Of a stretch of 15,722 nucleotides of DNA, positions 1-8,270 are shown piece after piece. Position 1 is the stretch's first letter; each line of letters begins with the position of its first letter. The stretch comes from Bacteroidota bacterium (GTDB lineage: Bacteria > Bacteroidota > Bacteroidia > Chitinophagales > Chitinophagaceae): NCBI GenBank assembly GCA_023386395.1, contig JAEWJV010000055.1, positions 1 to 15,722 of the forward strand, in the 5' to 3' direction. The notes under the pieces were generated by a model, which was not told where the DNA came from, ran no database searches, and saw only the letters and a list, made by a program, of their open reading frames with translations. Both the position numbers and the translations under genes were made by a program.

Positions 1-1482
1 GTGCGTTATATATCCGGTGGTGTTGCTGTGCCTGTAAATGAAGATTATGATATTGAACCAAAGAATGGGAAAGATATTGTAACAACACTCGACAGCCGCA
101 TACAGGAAATTACAGAAAACGCTTTGATGAAAATGATGGTGCAGAATGAAGCCGAACACGGTTGCGCCATTGTAATGGAAGTAAAGACCGGGAAGGTAAA
201 GGCTATTGCTAATCTTGGCCGCCAGAAAGATGGCTCTTACTGGGAAGATTTTAATTACGCCATGTCGCCGGGTGAACCTGGCTCCACATTCAAACTGGCA
301 ACCATGCTTGCTGTGCTGGAAGATAAAAAGTTTAATCTGAACAGTATAGTAAACCTTGAAGGCGGAACATGGCAGATACACAGAAGAACGGTTTATGACA
401 GTGAGCAACATGGCCAGGCAAACGTAACTGTAAAACGCGCTTTTGAACTAAGCTCCAATGTGGGCATGGCAAAGCTGGCTTACGCCAGTTATGCCAACAA
501 GCCTTCGCAGTTTATTAATCATTTAAAAGCCTTGCATCTTGATACGTTAACGGGCATTGATTTGTATGGTGAACGTTCGCCTTTTGTTGACCGGCCCGGC
601 AGTAAATATTGGAGCGCTACTACCCTGCCCTGGATGGCCTTTGGTTATAATGTGCTTGTTTCTCCGCTGCATATATGCATGTTGTATAATGCCGTTGCCA
701 ATGATGGTGTAATGATGCGCCCTTATTTATTAAACAGTGTGATGCAGGAAGGAAATGTTATGCAGCAAAAACAGCCTTATGCCATTGAAACCGTATGCGA
801 TAGTGTTACGCTGAAGCAATTGCAGGAATGCCTTGTTGGTGTTTGTAAAGATTCCGGCGCAACAGCTTTCCGCTTGTTTAAAGGTGCAACCTATTCTGTT
901 GCCGGTAAAACGGGAACAGCCCTTGTTGCCAATGGCAAACATGGTTATGCGGATCATATTTATCAATCATCATTTGCCGGATATTTTCCCGCCGATAACC
1001 CGCAATAGACTTGTGTTGTAGTAATAAAAAATAAACCGCATGCGGCTAAATTTTACGGTGCGTTGGTTGCAGGCCCTGTGTTCAGGGAAATTGCCGACAG
1101 GCTGGTTACTTTAAATGCACCGCAGCTCAATGTTAAGTTCGCTTCAGTAAATGCCGGCGATAATGATAACTACAGTTATGCCGGTTATGAAGATGATATT
1201 AAATCAATTCTTTCGGCCATAAATATTTCATATAAAGACTCTGCTAAAACCACCCTGGCCAAGATGTATAATAAGCAGGATAAACCCGTGCTGGCAAACA
1301 TGCCTTTAAGCAATAAATATATGCCTGCGTTAAAAGGACTGGGTTTAAAAGATGCTTTATATATCTGTGAAGATGCAGGGTTGATAGTAAAAGTAAATGG
1401 CGTTGGAAAAGTAGCCAATCAATCAATAACCGAAGGAACGCCTATTGAAAAAGGACAGCAAATAAAACTTGATTTGAACTAA
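1..1482 (+). CDS. ftsI: FtsI-type penicillin-binding protein (septal transpeptidase), 5'-truncated and interrupted by an in-frame amber codon
   Basis: This is the class B penicillin-binding protein that cross-links septal peptidoglycan in the periplasm. The window opens inside the gene: the first codons resemble the stretch just before the transpeptidase domain, so the GTG at base 1 is not taken as a start. Counting codons from base 1, the active-site STFK is at 95-98 (Ser95 the nucleophile), the SxN motif SSN at 151-153 and KTG at 303-305. A TAG codon follows at 1006-1008, but the same frame continues without another stop to TAA at 1480-1482. The continuation reads TCVVVIKNKP, the expected next strand of the transpeptidase fold, and ends in a PASTA domain (about 1270-1480). 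Relatives carry Tyr where the TAG sits. The last base of the gene touches the murE start. Identity is certain; whether the stop is real is not. Confidence 0.93.
1006..1008 (+). other. In-frame TAG (amber) codon inside ftsI
   Basis: The codon follows FPADNPQ and precedes TCVVVI in the same frame. No base is gained or lost around it, so this is a substitution and not a frameshift. A one-base change from TAT or TAC (Tyr) explains it. Termination here would remove the end of the transpeptidase fold and the whole PASTA domain. The 11 coding sequences whose ends are visible terminate in TAA (nine) or TGA (murG and ftsQ), never TAG. Confidence 0.9.
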
Positions 1483-2946
1483 GTGAAGAGACTGGAAGAC
1501 ATATTATATAAGGTGCGCATCATCGCTATTCATGGCAGCCGTGATGTGAATGTAAATAGTATAACTATTGATTCCCGCGAGGTTAGCAATGGCTCTGCGT
1601 TCATTGCCATAAAAGGTGAGAAGGTTAACGGGCATGATTTTATTCAACAATCAATTGATAGTGGCGCTGCTATAATTGTGTGTGAAGAATTGCCTGCACT
1701 TTTAAATGGTGCTGTTACTTATATACAGGTTAAGAATGCGCATGAGGCAGCGGCTTATATCGCACATAATTTCTACGATGAGCCTTCTAAAAAACTGAAG
1801 CTGGTTGGCGTTACCGGAACAAATGGTAAAACTACTATAGTAACATTATTGTTTAAGTTGTTTAGCGGCCTTGGATATAAATGCGGTTTGATAAGCACGG
1901 TGCAAAATAAAATAGCAAATGAAATTATCCCTTCAACGCATACAACACCCGATGCCATAAGGTTAAATGCTTTATTAAAACAAATGGCTGATGCCGGCTG
2001 CACCCATGTTTTTATGGAATGCAGCAGCCACGCCATTCACCAGCATCGTATAACAGGCCTGCATTTTGCCGGCGGCATATTCAGTAATATAACACATGAT
2101 CATCTTGATTACCATAAAACATTCGATGAATATATCCGTGTAAAAAAATCATTCTTCGATAACCTTACCAGCGATGCTTTTGCTTTATCAAACCTTGATG
2201 AAAAGCGCGGTACGGTTATGTTACAGAATACGCCTGCTAAAAAATATTATTACAGTTTAAAGAATGTGGCCGACTTCAAAGGAAAGATTTTGGAAAATGC
2301 ATTAACCGGTTTGGTAATGCTGGTAAATGATAAAGAGGTCCACTTTCTTTTGATTGGTGAATTCAATGCTTATAATCTTTTAGCGGTTTATGGCGCCGCA
2401 ATATGCCTGGGCGAAGACGATGAAAAGGTACTGCTCGTCTTAAGCAGTTTAAACGGTGCTGAGGGAAGATTTGATTACCTCATCAGTAAAGAAAAAATAA
2501 TTGGCATTGTTGATTACGCACACACACCGGATGCGTTGGAAAATGTTTTATCAACCATAAAGAAATTACGCCGGGGCGATGAACAGGTTATAACAGTTGT
2601 GGGCTGCGGTGGTGATCGTGATAAAACAAAACGCCCGGAGATGGCGGAGATAGCTGCGGCATTAAGCAACCGTACCATTTTTACAAGTGATAATCCGCGT
2701 AGCGAAGATCCTGCGCAGATATTAAAAGATATGGAAGCGGGTTTGAACAGTGCAGGCCGGCGCAAATCAATATCAATTATTGACAGGAAAGAAGCTATTA
2801 AAACGGCAGTAAGCTTTGCTAATAGCGAAGATATTATTCTGCTCGCAGGAAAAGGGCATGAGAAATACCAGATCATCGGCAACCAAAAATTGCATTTTGA
2901 TGATAAGGAAGTGTTGAGGGAAATGTTTGAATTATTGAATAAATAA
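1483..2946 (+). CDS. murE: UDP-N-acetylmuramoyl-L-alanyl-D-glutamate--2,6-diaminopimelate ligase (MurE)
   Basis: This cytoplasmic ATP-dependent ligase adds the third residue of the peptidoglycan stem peptide to UDP-MurNAc-L-Ala-D-Glu. The 487-residue length is close to the E. coli enzyme (495). The N-terminal uridine-binding domain is followed by the ATP-binding loop GTNGKTT at 112-118. The central ligase domain contains the conserved THTTPD and HDHLDYH segments. The C-terminal domain has DNPR at 403-406, the signature of enzymes that accept meso-diaminopimelate instead of lysine. The GTG start directly abuts the ftsI stop and gives the family-typical opening MKRLEDILYKVR, so translational coupling is likely. 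No good Shine-Dalgarno sequence is visible, which is normal in Bacteroidota. The family call is very secure; substrate choice is inferred from DNPR. Confidence 0.97.
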   Translation: MKRLEDILYKVRIIAIHGSRDVNVNSITIDSREVSNGSAFIAIKGEKVNGHDFIQQSIDSGAAIIVCEELPALLNGAVTYIQVKNAHEAAAYIAHNFYDEPSKKLKLVGVTGTNGKTTIVTLLFKLFSGLGYKCGLISTVQNKIANEIIPSTHTTPDAIRLNALLKQMADAGCTHVFMECSSHAIHQHRITGLHFAGGIFSNITHDHLDYHKTFDEYIRVKKSFFDNLTSDAFALSNLDEKRGTVMLQNTPAKKYYYSLKNVADFKGKILENALTGLVMLVNDKEVHFLLIGEFNAYNLLAVYGAAICLGEDDEKVLLVLSSLNGAEGRFDYLISKEKIIGIVDYAHTPDALENVLSTIKKLRRGDEQVITVVGCGGDRDKTKRPEMAEIAAALSNRTIFTSDNPRSEDPAQILKDMEAGLNSAGRRKSISIIDRKEAIKTAVSFANSEDIILLAGKGHEKYQIIGNQKLHFDDKEVLREMFELLNK

Positions 2947-2950
2947 AAGG

Positions 2951-2985
2951 GCTAATAGCTAATAGCTATCAGCTTATAGCTTTTA
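2951..2985 (+). repeat. Degenerate heptamer run, five 7-base units (GCTNATA type)
   Basis: Most of the murE-mraY spacer is made of five consecutive 7-base units: GCTAATA, GCTAATA, GCTATCA, GCTTATA and GCTTTTA. They start at 2951, 2958, 2965, 2972 and 2979. Shifted by one base, four units begin with the self-complementary AGCT, so the run can also fold on itself. It ends one base before the mraY ATG and therefore forms the immediate translational leader of mraY. Confidence 0.85.
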
Positions 2986-2986
2986 T

Positions 2987-4303
2987 ATGTTATACTACTT
3001 CTTCACATGGTTGCATGAGCATTACGATATTTCGGGTGCGAGGCTGTTTGAATACAATTCATTCAGAACGGCGATGGCTGTGTTGTTCTCACTCAGCATT
3101 GCAACGGTGTATGGAAGAAGGGTTATAAACCTGCTGCGTAAAAATCAAATTGGTGAAACGGTTCGCGATTTGGGTTTACAGGGCGAGCAGCAAAAGAAAG
3201 GCACGCCAACAATGGGTGGTATTATTATCCTGCTGGCGATTGTTGTTCCAACTTTATTGTTTGCAGATTTTGAAAAAACTTATATACGGTTAATGTTGCT
3301 GTGCACGGTGTGGCTTGGTTTTATTGGTTTTTTAGATGATTATTTTAAAATCACTTCCCGTAAAAAAGCATTGGCTGCGGGCAAATCTTATTCAAAAAAA
3401 GATTCTGATGGCCTGGCCAGCATTTCAAAAATAATAGGCCAGATAGGTTTGGGGATTATTATAGGAACAACTTTATACTTCAGTAATAATGTTGTGGTTG
3501 AACGCGAATTAATAGGCAAACAAACTGTTGATTCAACATTGATGCTCGGTGAAAGAAGGGCCAACGATTCAAACATAGTTGAGCGCAATATAAATGGAGT
3601 AACCAGGCGTTTTGCTGAAGTAAAAACGCCTATCACTACCATTCCGTTTGTAAAGAGTCATGAGTTTAATTACAGCAAACTCATAAGCTGGATAAGTCCA
3701 AGCGCTGAAAAGTTTACATGGATCCCATACATTATTATTGTAACATTTATTGTAACGGCTGTTTCAAACGGTGCCAATATTACCGATGGGCTTGATGGTT
3801 TGGCGGGTGGCGTCAGTGCTATTATCGGCGCTGGCCTTGGCATATTTGTTTTTGTAAGCGGCAACTATGTGCTGGCAGATTACCTCAACATCATGTATAT
3901 CCCTAACCTGAGTGAGCTGATGATATTCGTTGGTGCTTTGGTGGGCGCATGCATTGGGTTTCTATGGTACAATGCATATCCGGCACAAGTGTTTATGGGC
4001 GATACAGGCAGCCTTGCACTGGGTGGCATTATTGCATCGCTGGCAATAATTGTGCGCAAGGAATTATTGATCCCGATTTTCTGCGGCGTTTTCCTTATTG
4101 AAAATTTAAGCGTGATAATACAGGTTGCTTATTTCAAATACACAAAGAAGAAATATGGAGAAGGCAGGCGTGTGTTTTTAATGAGCCCGCTGCATCATCA
4201 TTACCAGAAGAAAGGGTTTCATGAAAACAAAATAGCTGTGCGGTTTTGGATTATAACAATACTGCTGGTGGTGACATCAATAATTACGTTGAAGATAAGG
4301 TAA
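2987..4303 (+). CDS. mraY: Phospho-N-acetylmuramoyl-pentapeptide transferase (MraY)
   Basis: This integral inner-membrane enzyme transfers phospho-MurNAc-pentapeptide to undecaprenyl phosphate to form lipid I. Hydrophobic segments run through most of the protein. Family motifs are GTPTMGG at 72-78, LDDYFK at 116-121 with the Asp pair 117/118, NITDGLDG at 264-271 with Asp267, and the His triad 403-405 in [11 protein letters not shown]. At 438 residues it is about 80 longer than E. coli MraY (360). The excess lies at about 166-242, a polar stretch between two membrane segments; Bacteroidota MraY proteins commonly carry such an insertion, from general family knowledge. The ATG at 2987 sits right after the heptamer run. 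Function is secure; the role of the insertion is unknown. Confidence 0.97.
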   Translation: MLYYFFTWLHEHYDISGARLFEYNSFRTAMAVLFSLSIATVYGRRVINLLRKNQIGETVRDLGLQGEQQKKGTPTMGGIIILLAIVVPTLLFADFEKTYIRLMLLCTVWLGFIGFLDDYFKITSRKKALAAGKSYSKKDSDGLASISKIIGQIGLGIIIGTTLYFSNNVVVERELIGKQTVDSTLMLGERRANDSNIVERNINGVTRRFAEVKTPITTIPFVKSHEFNYSKLISWISPSAEKFTWIPYIIIVTFIVTAVSNGANITDGLDGLAGGVSAIIGAGLGIFVFVSGNYVLADYLNIMYIPNLSELMIFVGALVGACIGFLWYNAYPAQVFMGDTGSLALGGIIASLAIIVRKELLIPIFCGVFLIENLSVIIQVAYFKYTKKKYGEGRRVFLMSPLHHHYQKKGFHENKIAVRFWIITILLVVTSIITLKIR

Positions 4304-4341
4304 GTCTGAAGAAGATGTGGGTAGATTAATGTGATTAAAAA

Positions 4342-4359
4342 TATATAAGTACTTATATA
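4342..4359. promoter_or_regulatory. Perfect 18-bp palindrome upstream of murD
   Basis: TATATAAGTACTTATATA reads identically on both strands. It lies 12 bases before the murD ATG in the 68-base mraY-murD spacer. An uninterrupted AT-rich palindrome of this size could bind a dimeric regulator. It is too AT-rich to form a stable RNA hairpin, and with no loop it is unlikely to act as one. The element overlaps TAAGTTTA, a near match to the Bacteroidota -7 box TAnnTTTG, but no convincing -33 box was seen. Confidence 0.5.
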
Positions 4360-4371
4360 AGTTTAAAAAAC

Positions 4372-5712
4372 ATGTCTTACAAATTAGTCATATTAGGGGG
4401 TGGTGAAAGTGGTGTAGGCGCAGCTTTGCTGGGCAAGCAACAGGGCTATGATGTGTTTTTAAGCGATGCCGGGTTCCTGAATGAAAGATATAAAACTCAA
4501 TTAAGTGAAAGCAGGATTGAGTTTGAAGAAGGCGGCCACACAGTTGATAAAATATTAAGTGCAGATGAAGTGGTGAAGAGCCCGGGCATTCCCGAAAAAA
4601 ATGAAATGGTGAAAGCGATTCGTGCAAAATCAATTCCTGTAATAAGTGAAATAGAACTGGCTTACAGGTTTAAAGGCAATGCAAAAATTATTGCCATCAC
4701 GGGCAGCAATGGCAAGAGTACAACCACATCATTAATTTATCATATCTGCAAAACTGCAGGATTGGATTGTGCATTGGTGGGCAACATTGGTTATTCGTTT
4801 GCCAGGCAGGTTGCCGAAGGCCCTAAACCATTATATGTGGCAGAAATAAGTTCTTTTCAATTAGATGATATAAAAGATTTCAGGGCGGATGTTTCACTGC
4901 TGCTGAATATAACAGAGGATCATCTCGACAGGTATGAATACAAATTTGAAAATTATATAAACAGCAAATTCAGAATAATATTAAACGCAACAGGCAGCGA
5001 TTACTTTATTTATAACGCAGATGACGAAGTGATTACCAATAAACTGAAGCAAATAACATTACACACAAACTTACTACCTTTTTCTATGAACTATGAACCA
5101 AACGAAGGCGGCTATATTAAAGGAAATAATATGACGCTGCGACTGCACGATGAGCGCACCACATGGAGCGTTTACGACTTTGCCCTTAAGGGAAAACACA
5201 ATCAATATAACACTATGGCATCATGCATAGCTGCAATGGTAATGGACATACGAAAGGAGAAGATACGTGTAGCCGTTACAGATTTCCAAAGCCTGGAACA
5301 CCGCATGGAAAGTGTGGCTACCGTGCGTGGTGTAGAGTTTGTAAACGATAGTAAAGCCACCAATGTAAACAGTACCTGGTATGCATTGGAAAGCATGGAG
5401 AAGCCAGTGATATTGATTCTTGGCGGCCAGGATAAAGGCAACGACTATAGTTTGATAGAAGACCTGGTGAAAGAAAAAGTAAAAGCTATTGTATGCATGG
5501 GGGTTGATAACTCAAAAATTCATAAAGCATTTGATGGATTGGTTTCTCCCATTATTGATACGGCGAGTGCAGAAGATGCTGTGAATGCTTCTTTTCATTT
5601 TGCAGATAAAGGCGATGTAGTGCTGTTAAGCCCTGCCTGCGCAAGTTTTGATCTATTTAAAAATTATGAAGACAGGGGAAGGCAGTTTAAGGAAGCAGTA
5701 AAGAATTTATAA
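4372..5712 (+). CDS. murD: UDP-N-acetylmuramoyl-L-alanine--D-glutamate ligase (MurD)
   Basis: This cytoplasmic Mur ligase adds D-glutamate to UDP-MurNAc-L-Ala using ATP. The 446 residues match the family (E. coli 438). The N-terminal nucleotide-sugar domain begins with a dinucleotide-type GGGESG loop at about 9-14. The ATP loop GSNGKSTT is at 111-118. EISSFQLDD and NITEDHLDRY follow in the central domain. NDSKATN at 325-331 includes Lys328, equivalent to the conserved substrate-contacting lysine of MurD, and HRME lies shortly before it. The ATG at 4372 gives the expected MSYKLVILGGGESG opening and follows an A-rich leader. The gene is intact, with mraY upstream and ftsW 38 bases downstream, as in other Bacteroidota dcw clusters. 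Confidence 0.97.
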   Translation: MSYKLVILGGGESGVGAALLGKQQGYDVFLSDAGFLNERYKTQLSESRIEFEEGGHTVDKILSADEVVKSPGIPEKNEMVKAIRAKSIPVISEIELAYRFKGNAKIIAITGSNGKSTTTSLIYHICKTAGLDCALVGNIGYSFARQVAEGPKPLYVAEISSFQLDDIKDFRADVSLLLNITEDHLDRYEYKFENYINSKFRIILNATGSDYFIYNADDEVITNKLKQITLHTNLLPFSMNYEPNEGGYIKGNNMTLRLHDERTTWSVYDFALKGKHNQYNTMASCIAAMVMDIRKEKIRVAVTDFQSLEHRMESVATVRGVEFVNDSKATNVNSTWYALESMEKPVILILGGQDKGNDYSLIEDLVKEKVKAIVCMGVDNSKIHKAFDGLVSPIIDTASAEDAVNASFHFADKGDVVLLSPACASFDLFKNYEDRGRQFKEAVKNL

Positions 5713-5750
5713 GCTGCTTTAATGTAAGAATGTGATAAACGACAACGTGT

Positions 5751-7106
5751 ATGATAGATAAAACATTTAAAAGTATAGAAGATGCAATGCAGCCATTCAT
5801 GGGCATGGGCCGCGAATGGGGTAATAATTTGCATCATCGTGCACGTGGTGATAAATATATATGGAGTGTTGTTGTGCTGCTTGCTATTATTTCTTTACTG
5901 GCAGTTTACAGCGCAACAGGTTCGCTTGCTTATAAGTATTATGATGGTAATACTTCTGTGTATTTATTCAAGCAGCTTGCTTTCATTATAATAGGCGTAT
6001 TAGTGGTATTTTTTATGCATCGTGTTAATTATATTATTTATTCAAGAGTGGCGTTATGGTTATATCTTATCTCTATCCCGCTGCTTGTTTATACTTTATT
6101 TTTTGGCGTTGAAGTGAACGATGCAAGCCGATGGATAAGGCTGCCTGTTATTAACTTAACCATTCAAACAAGCGACCTGGCAAGGCTTGCATTATTTATG
6201 TATTTGTCCAGGCAGCTCAGCCGTAAACAAAAAGATATCAAGGATTTTAAGAAAGGATTCTTGCCATTAATAATACCAGTAGGAATTATCTGTGTATTGA
6301 TTATGCCAGCCAACCTTTCAACAGCAATGTTAACCGGGTTAACATCATTGCTGCTGATGTTTATAGGCCGTGTAAACATTAAACATATACTGCTTGTTTT
6401 ATTTGTAGCTGCCATTCCTGTTTTATTAATTGTTGCTATTGCTATGTCAACATATGATGGCAACAATAACAGTGCAGGTAATGATCATAAAACCATTGCC
6501 TCAACATTAAATTCAATGGGCCGGTTTGGTACATGGGTGCAGCGCACACAGGATTTTATTTATGCGAAAGATGAAGACATTCCTTACCAGGTGCAGCAGC
6601 AAAATATTGCGATAGCCAATGGCGGTGTATTATTTGGTTTAGGCCCCGGCAACAGCAGGCAGCGTAATTATTTGCCGCAGGCTTATAACGATTCTATTTA
6701 TCCAATTATCATAGAAGAGTATGGTTTGCTGGGAGGGTTATTTATCATATTCCTGTATCTCGTTTTCCTGTTCAGGTGTATAAGAGTGTTTAGAAAATGC
6801 CCGTATGCATTTGGTGCTTTTCTCGCACTGGGACTGAGTTTTACGCTGGTGATACAAGCCATTGCAAACATGGCCGTTGGTGTAAACCTTATACCTGTTA
6901 CCGGTGTTACGTTACCATTAATAAGTATGGGCGGAAGTTCATTCTTATTCACTTGTGCATCCATTGGAATTATTTTAAGCGTGGCAAGAAATATAGAGAT
7001 AGCCCCTCCCAATCTTCCCGAAGGAGATGTATTTGGTGCAAGCCCTAAAGTAAGTATAGCAGAAGCGAATGATGAAAAGATAAAAGCAAAACAAGAAGCA
7101 GAATAA
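5751..7106 (+). CDS. ftsW: Septal peptidoglycan glycosyltransferase FtsW (SEDS family)
   Basis: This polytopic SEDS protein polymerises lipid II into glycan strands at the division site together with the FtsI transpeptidase. About ten hydrophobic segments can be read from residue 35 to 430. The SEDS signature GLGPGNSRQRNYLPQA starts at 296 and is followed by YNDSIYPIIIEEYGLLGG. Asp314 in this loop aligns by motif with the catalytic Asp of RodA/FtsW proteins. The segment PVTGVTLPLISMGGSS near the C-terminus is also diagnostic. A soluble N-terminal stretch of about 35 residues precedes the first membrane segment; a later start cannot be ruled out. The C-terminal tail is charged and cytoplasmic. 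Its TAA stop is followed at once by the murG ATG. FtsW is preferred over RodA because of the dcw context. Confidence 0.95.
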   Translation: MIDKTFKSIEDAMQPFMGMGREWGNNLHHRARGDKYIWSVVVLLAIISLLAVYSATGSLAYKYYDGNTSVYLFKQLAFIIIGVLVVFFMHRVNYIIYSRVALWLYLISIPLLVYTLFFGVEVNDASRWIRLPVINLTIQTSDLARLALFMYLSRQLSRKQKDIKDFKKGFLPLIIPVGIICVLIMPANLSTAMLTGLTSLLLMFIGRVNIKHILLVLFVAAIPVLLIVAIAMSTYDGNNNSAGNDHKTIASTLNSMGRFGTWVQRTQDFIYAKDEDIPYQVQQQNIAIANGGVLFGLGPGNSRQRNYLPQAYNDSIYPIIIEEYGLLGGLFIIFLYLVFLFRCIRVFRKCPYAFGAFLALGLSFTLVIQAIANMAVGVNLIPVTGVTLPLISMGGSSFLFTCASIGIILSVARNIEIAPPNLPEGDVFGASPKVSIAEANDEKIKAKQEAE

Positions 7107-8270
7107 ATGAGTGCTGAAAGAAATATAGAGGGATATAAGAACACTCCTTTAGAGCATGGGGATGGCAAGCATTTCATCATTGCCGGTGGTGGCACCGGCG
7201 GGCATATTTTTCCTGCGATAGCTATTGCCAATGCTATAAAAGAATTACAGCCCGGTGCAGAAATATTGTTTGTTGGTGCACATGGAAAAATGGAAATGGA
7301 AAAGGTGCCGCAGGCCGGTTATAATATTAAGGGATTAACAATAGCAGGTTTTGAAAGAGGTTCTTTGATAAAAAATATATGGCTGCCATTCAAGCTTATT
7401 AAAAGCTTTTTACAGGTTAGAAATATCCTGAAAGGCTTTAAGCCTGATGCGGTAATAGGTGTGGGTGGTTATTCAAGTTTCCCGGTATTGAGGTCTGCGC
7501 AGGGAAAAGGCATTCCAACTTTCATTCATGAAAGCAATTCGTTTGCCGGCAGGAGTAATATTTTATTGGGTAAACATGCAACTAAAATTTTTGTTGCAAA
7601 TGAAGGCATGGATAAATTTTTTCCTGCCAATAAAATTGAGATTACCGGCAACCCGGTACGTAAAAGTATTGCGAACAGCAACATCGGTAAAACCGGGGCG
7701 CTGGCATTCTTCGGGCTTGAAAGAAAAAAGCCAACGGTGCTAGTTATTGGCGGAAGCCTTGGTGCAAGAAGTATAAATGAAGTGATAGCCCGGCACCTGG
7801 TTGATTTTAATCCTTTGGGCCTGCAGGTAATATGGCAAACAGGTAAAGCAACGGCTGCCAGATACCTGTCCAAAGCCAAAGCATTACATAATGTGTGGGC
7901 AAATGATTTTATTAATGATATGGAAAAGGCTTATGCTGCTGCAGACCTTGTTGTGTCAAGGTCAGGGGCTATGTCTGTTGCAGAATTATGCGTAGCTAAA
8001 AAGCCTGTGATTTTTGTGCCATTTCCTTATGCGGCCGAAGATCATCAAACCGTAAATGCAAAGTACCTGGTTGACAGGAATGCTGCATTAATGGTGAAAG
8101 ATGATGTGGTAAGAACCAGGCTGTTTAACGAAATAACAAACCTTGCCAAGGATCCGGTTAAGCAGGAAATGTTGGCCAATAATATTGCGGCCTTCGCAGT
8201 AAAAAATGCAGATGAAAAAATAGCAACATCCATATTAAAAATATTGGCAGATAAAAAGATTAGTAAATGA
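7107..8270 (+). CDS. murG: Undecaprenyldiphospho-muramoylpentapeptide beta-N-acetylglucosaminyltransferase (MurG)
   Basis: This peripheral membrane GT-B glycosyltransferase adds GlcNAc to lipid I to form lipid II on the cytoplasmic face. The lipid-contacting loop GGGTGGHIFPA is at 27-37. GVGGYSSFP and HES (141-143) follow in the acceptor domain. The C-terminal UDP-GlcNAc domain has GGSLGA at 215-220, SRSGAMSVAE from 284 and PYAAEDHQTVNA. At 387 residues it is longer than E. coli MurG (355). About 20 extra residues precede the first beta strand and include NTPLEHGDG, encoded by a sequence resembling the insert in murC. The ATG directly abuts the ftsW stop, and the stop overlaps the murC start by four bases, so tight coupling is likely. 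Confidence 0.97.
   Translation: MSAERNIEGYKNTPLEHGDGKHFIIAGGGTGGHIFPAIAIANAIKELQPGAEILFVGAHGKMEMEKVPQAGYNIKGLTIAGFERGSLIKNIWLPFKLIKSFLQVRNILKGFKPDAVIGVGGYSSFPVLRSAQGKGIPTFIHESNSFAGRSNILLGKHATKIFVANEGMDKFFPANKIEITGNPVRKSIANSNIGKTGALAFFGLERKKPTVLVIGGSLGARSINEVIARHLVDFNPLGLQVIWQTGKATAARYLSKAKALHNVWANDFINDMEKAYAAADLVVSRSGAMSVAELCVAKKPVIFVPFPYAAEDHQTVNAKYLVDRNAALMVKDDVVRTRLFNEITNLAKDPVKQEMLANNIAAFAVKNADEKIATSILKILADKKISK
7140..7165 (+). repeat. Possible degenerate in-frame repeat element in the murG 5' coding region
   Basis: The bases encode about residues 12-20 of MurG, between the start and the first conserved strand. They open with AACACTCC, exactly as the corresponding segment of murC does at 8300, and both begin at codon 12. 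The core CTCCTTTAGAG followed by a G-rich stretch resembles the CTCC-loop-GGAG elements at 8304 and 10909. Degeneracy makes this tentative. Confidence 0.35.

Noticed and set aside
1..3. GTG at base 1 as the ftsI start codon
   Set aside because: The codons after it match the interior of the protein just before the transpeptidase domain, and the N-terminal membrane segment is missing, so the gene simply continues left of the window.
1006..1008. Genome-wide reassignment of TAG to Tyr
   Set aside because: About 3,900 codons in the other genes contain no other in-frame TAG; a reassigned codon should appear repeatedly.
1063..1482. A separate small gene starting at TTG 1063
   Set aside because: It is the in-frame continuation of ftsI (end of transpeptidase domain plus PASTA domain); TTG has no supporting leader and a free fragment would not fold as an enzyme.
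2951..2985. Heptamer runs as a CRISPR array
   Set aside because: Units are 7 bases with no spacers, and no cas genes are present.
6698..7231. 177-residue minus-strand open frame opposite ftsW and murG
   Set aside because: It spans two well-supported genes on the other strand and reads as a shadow of their codon pattern.
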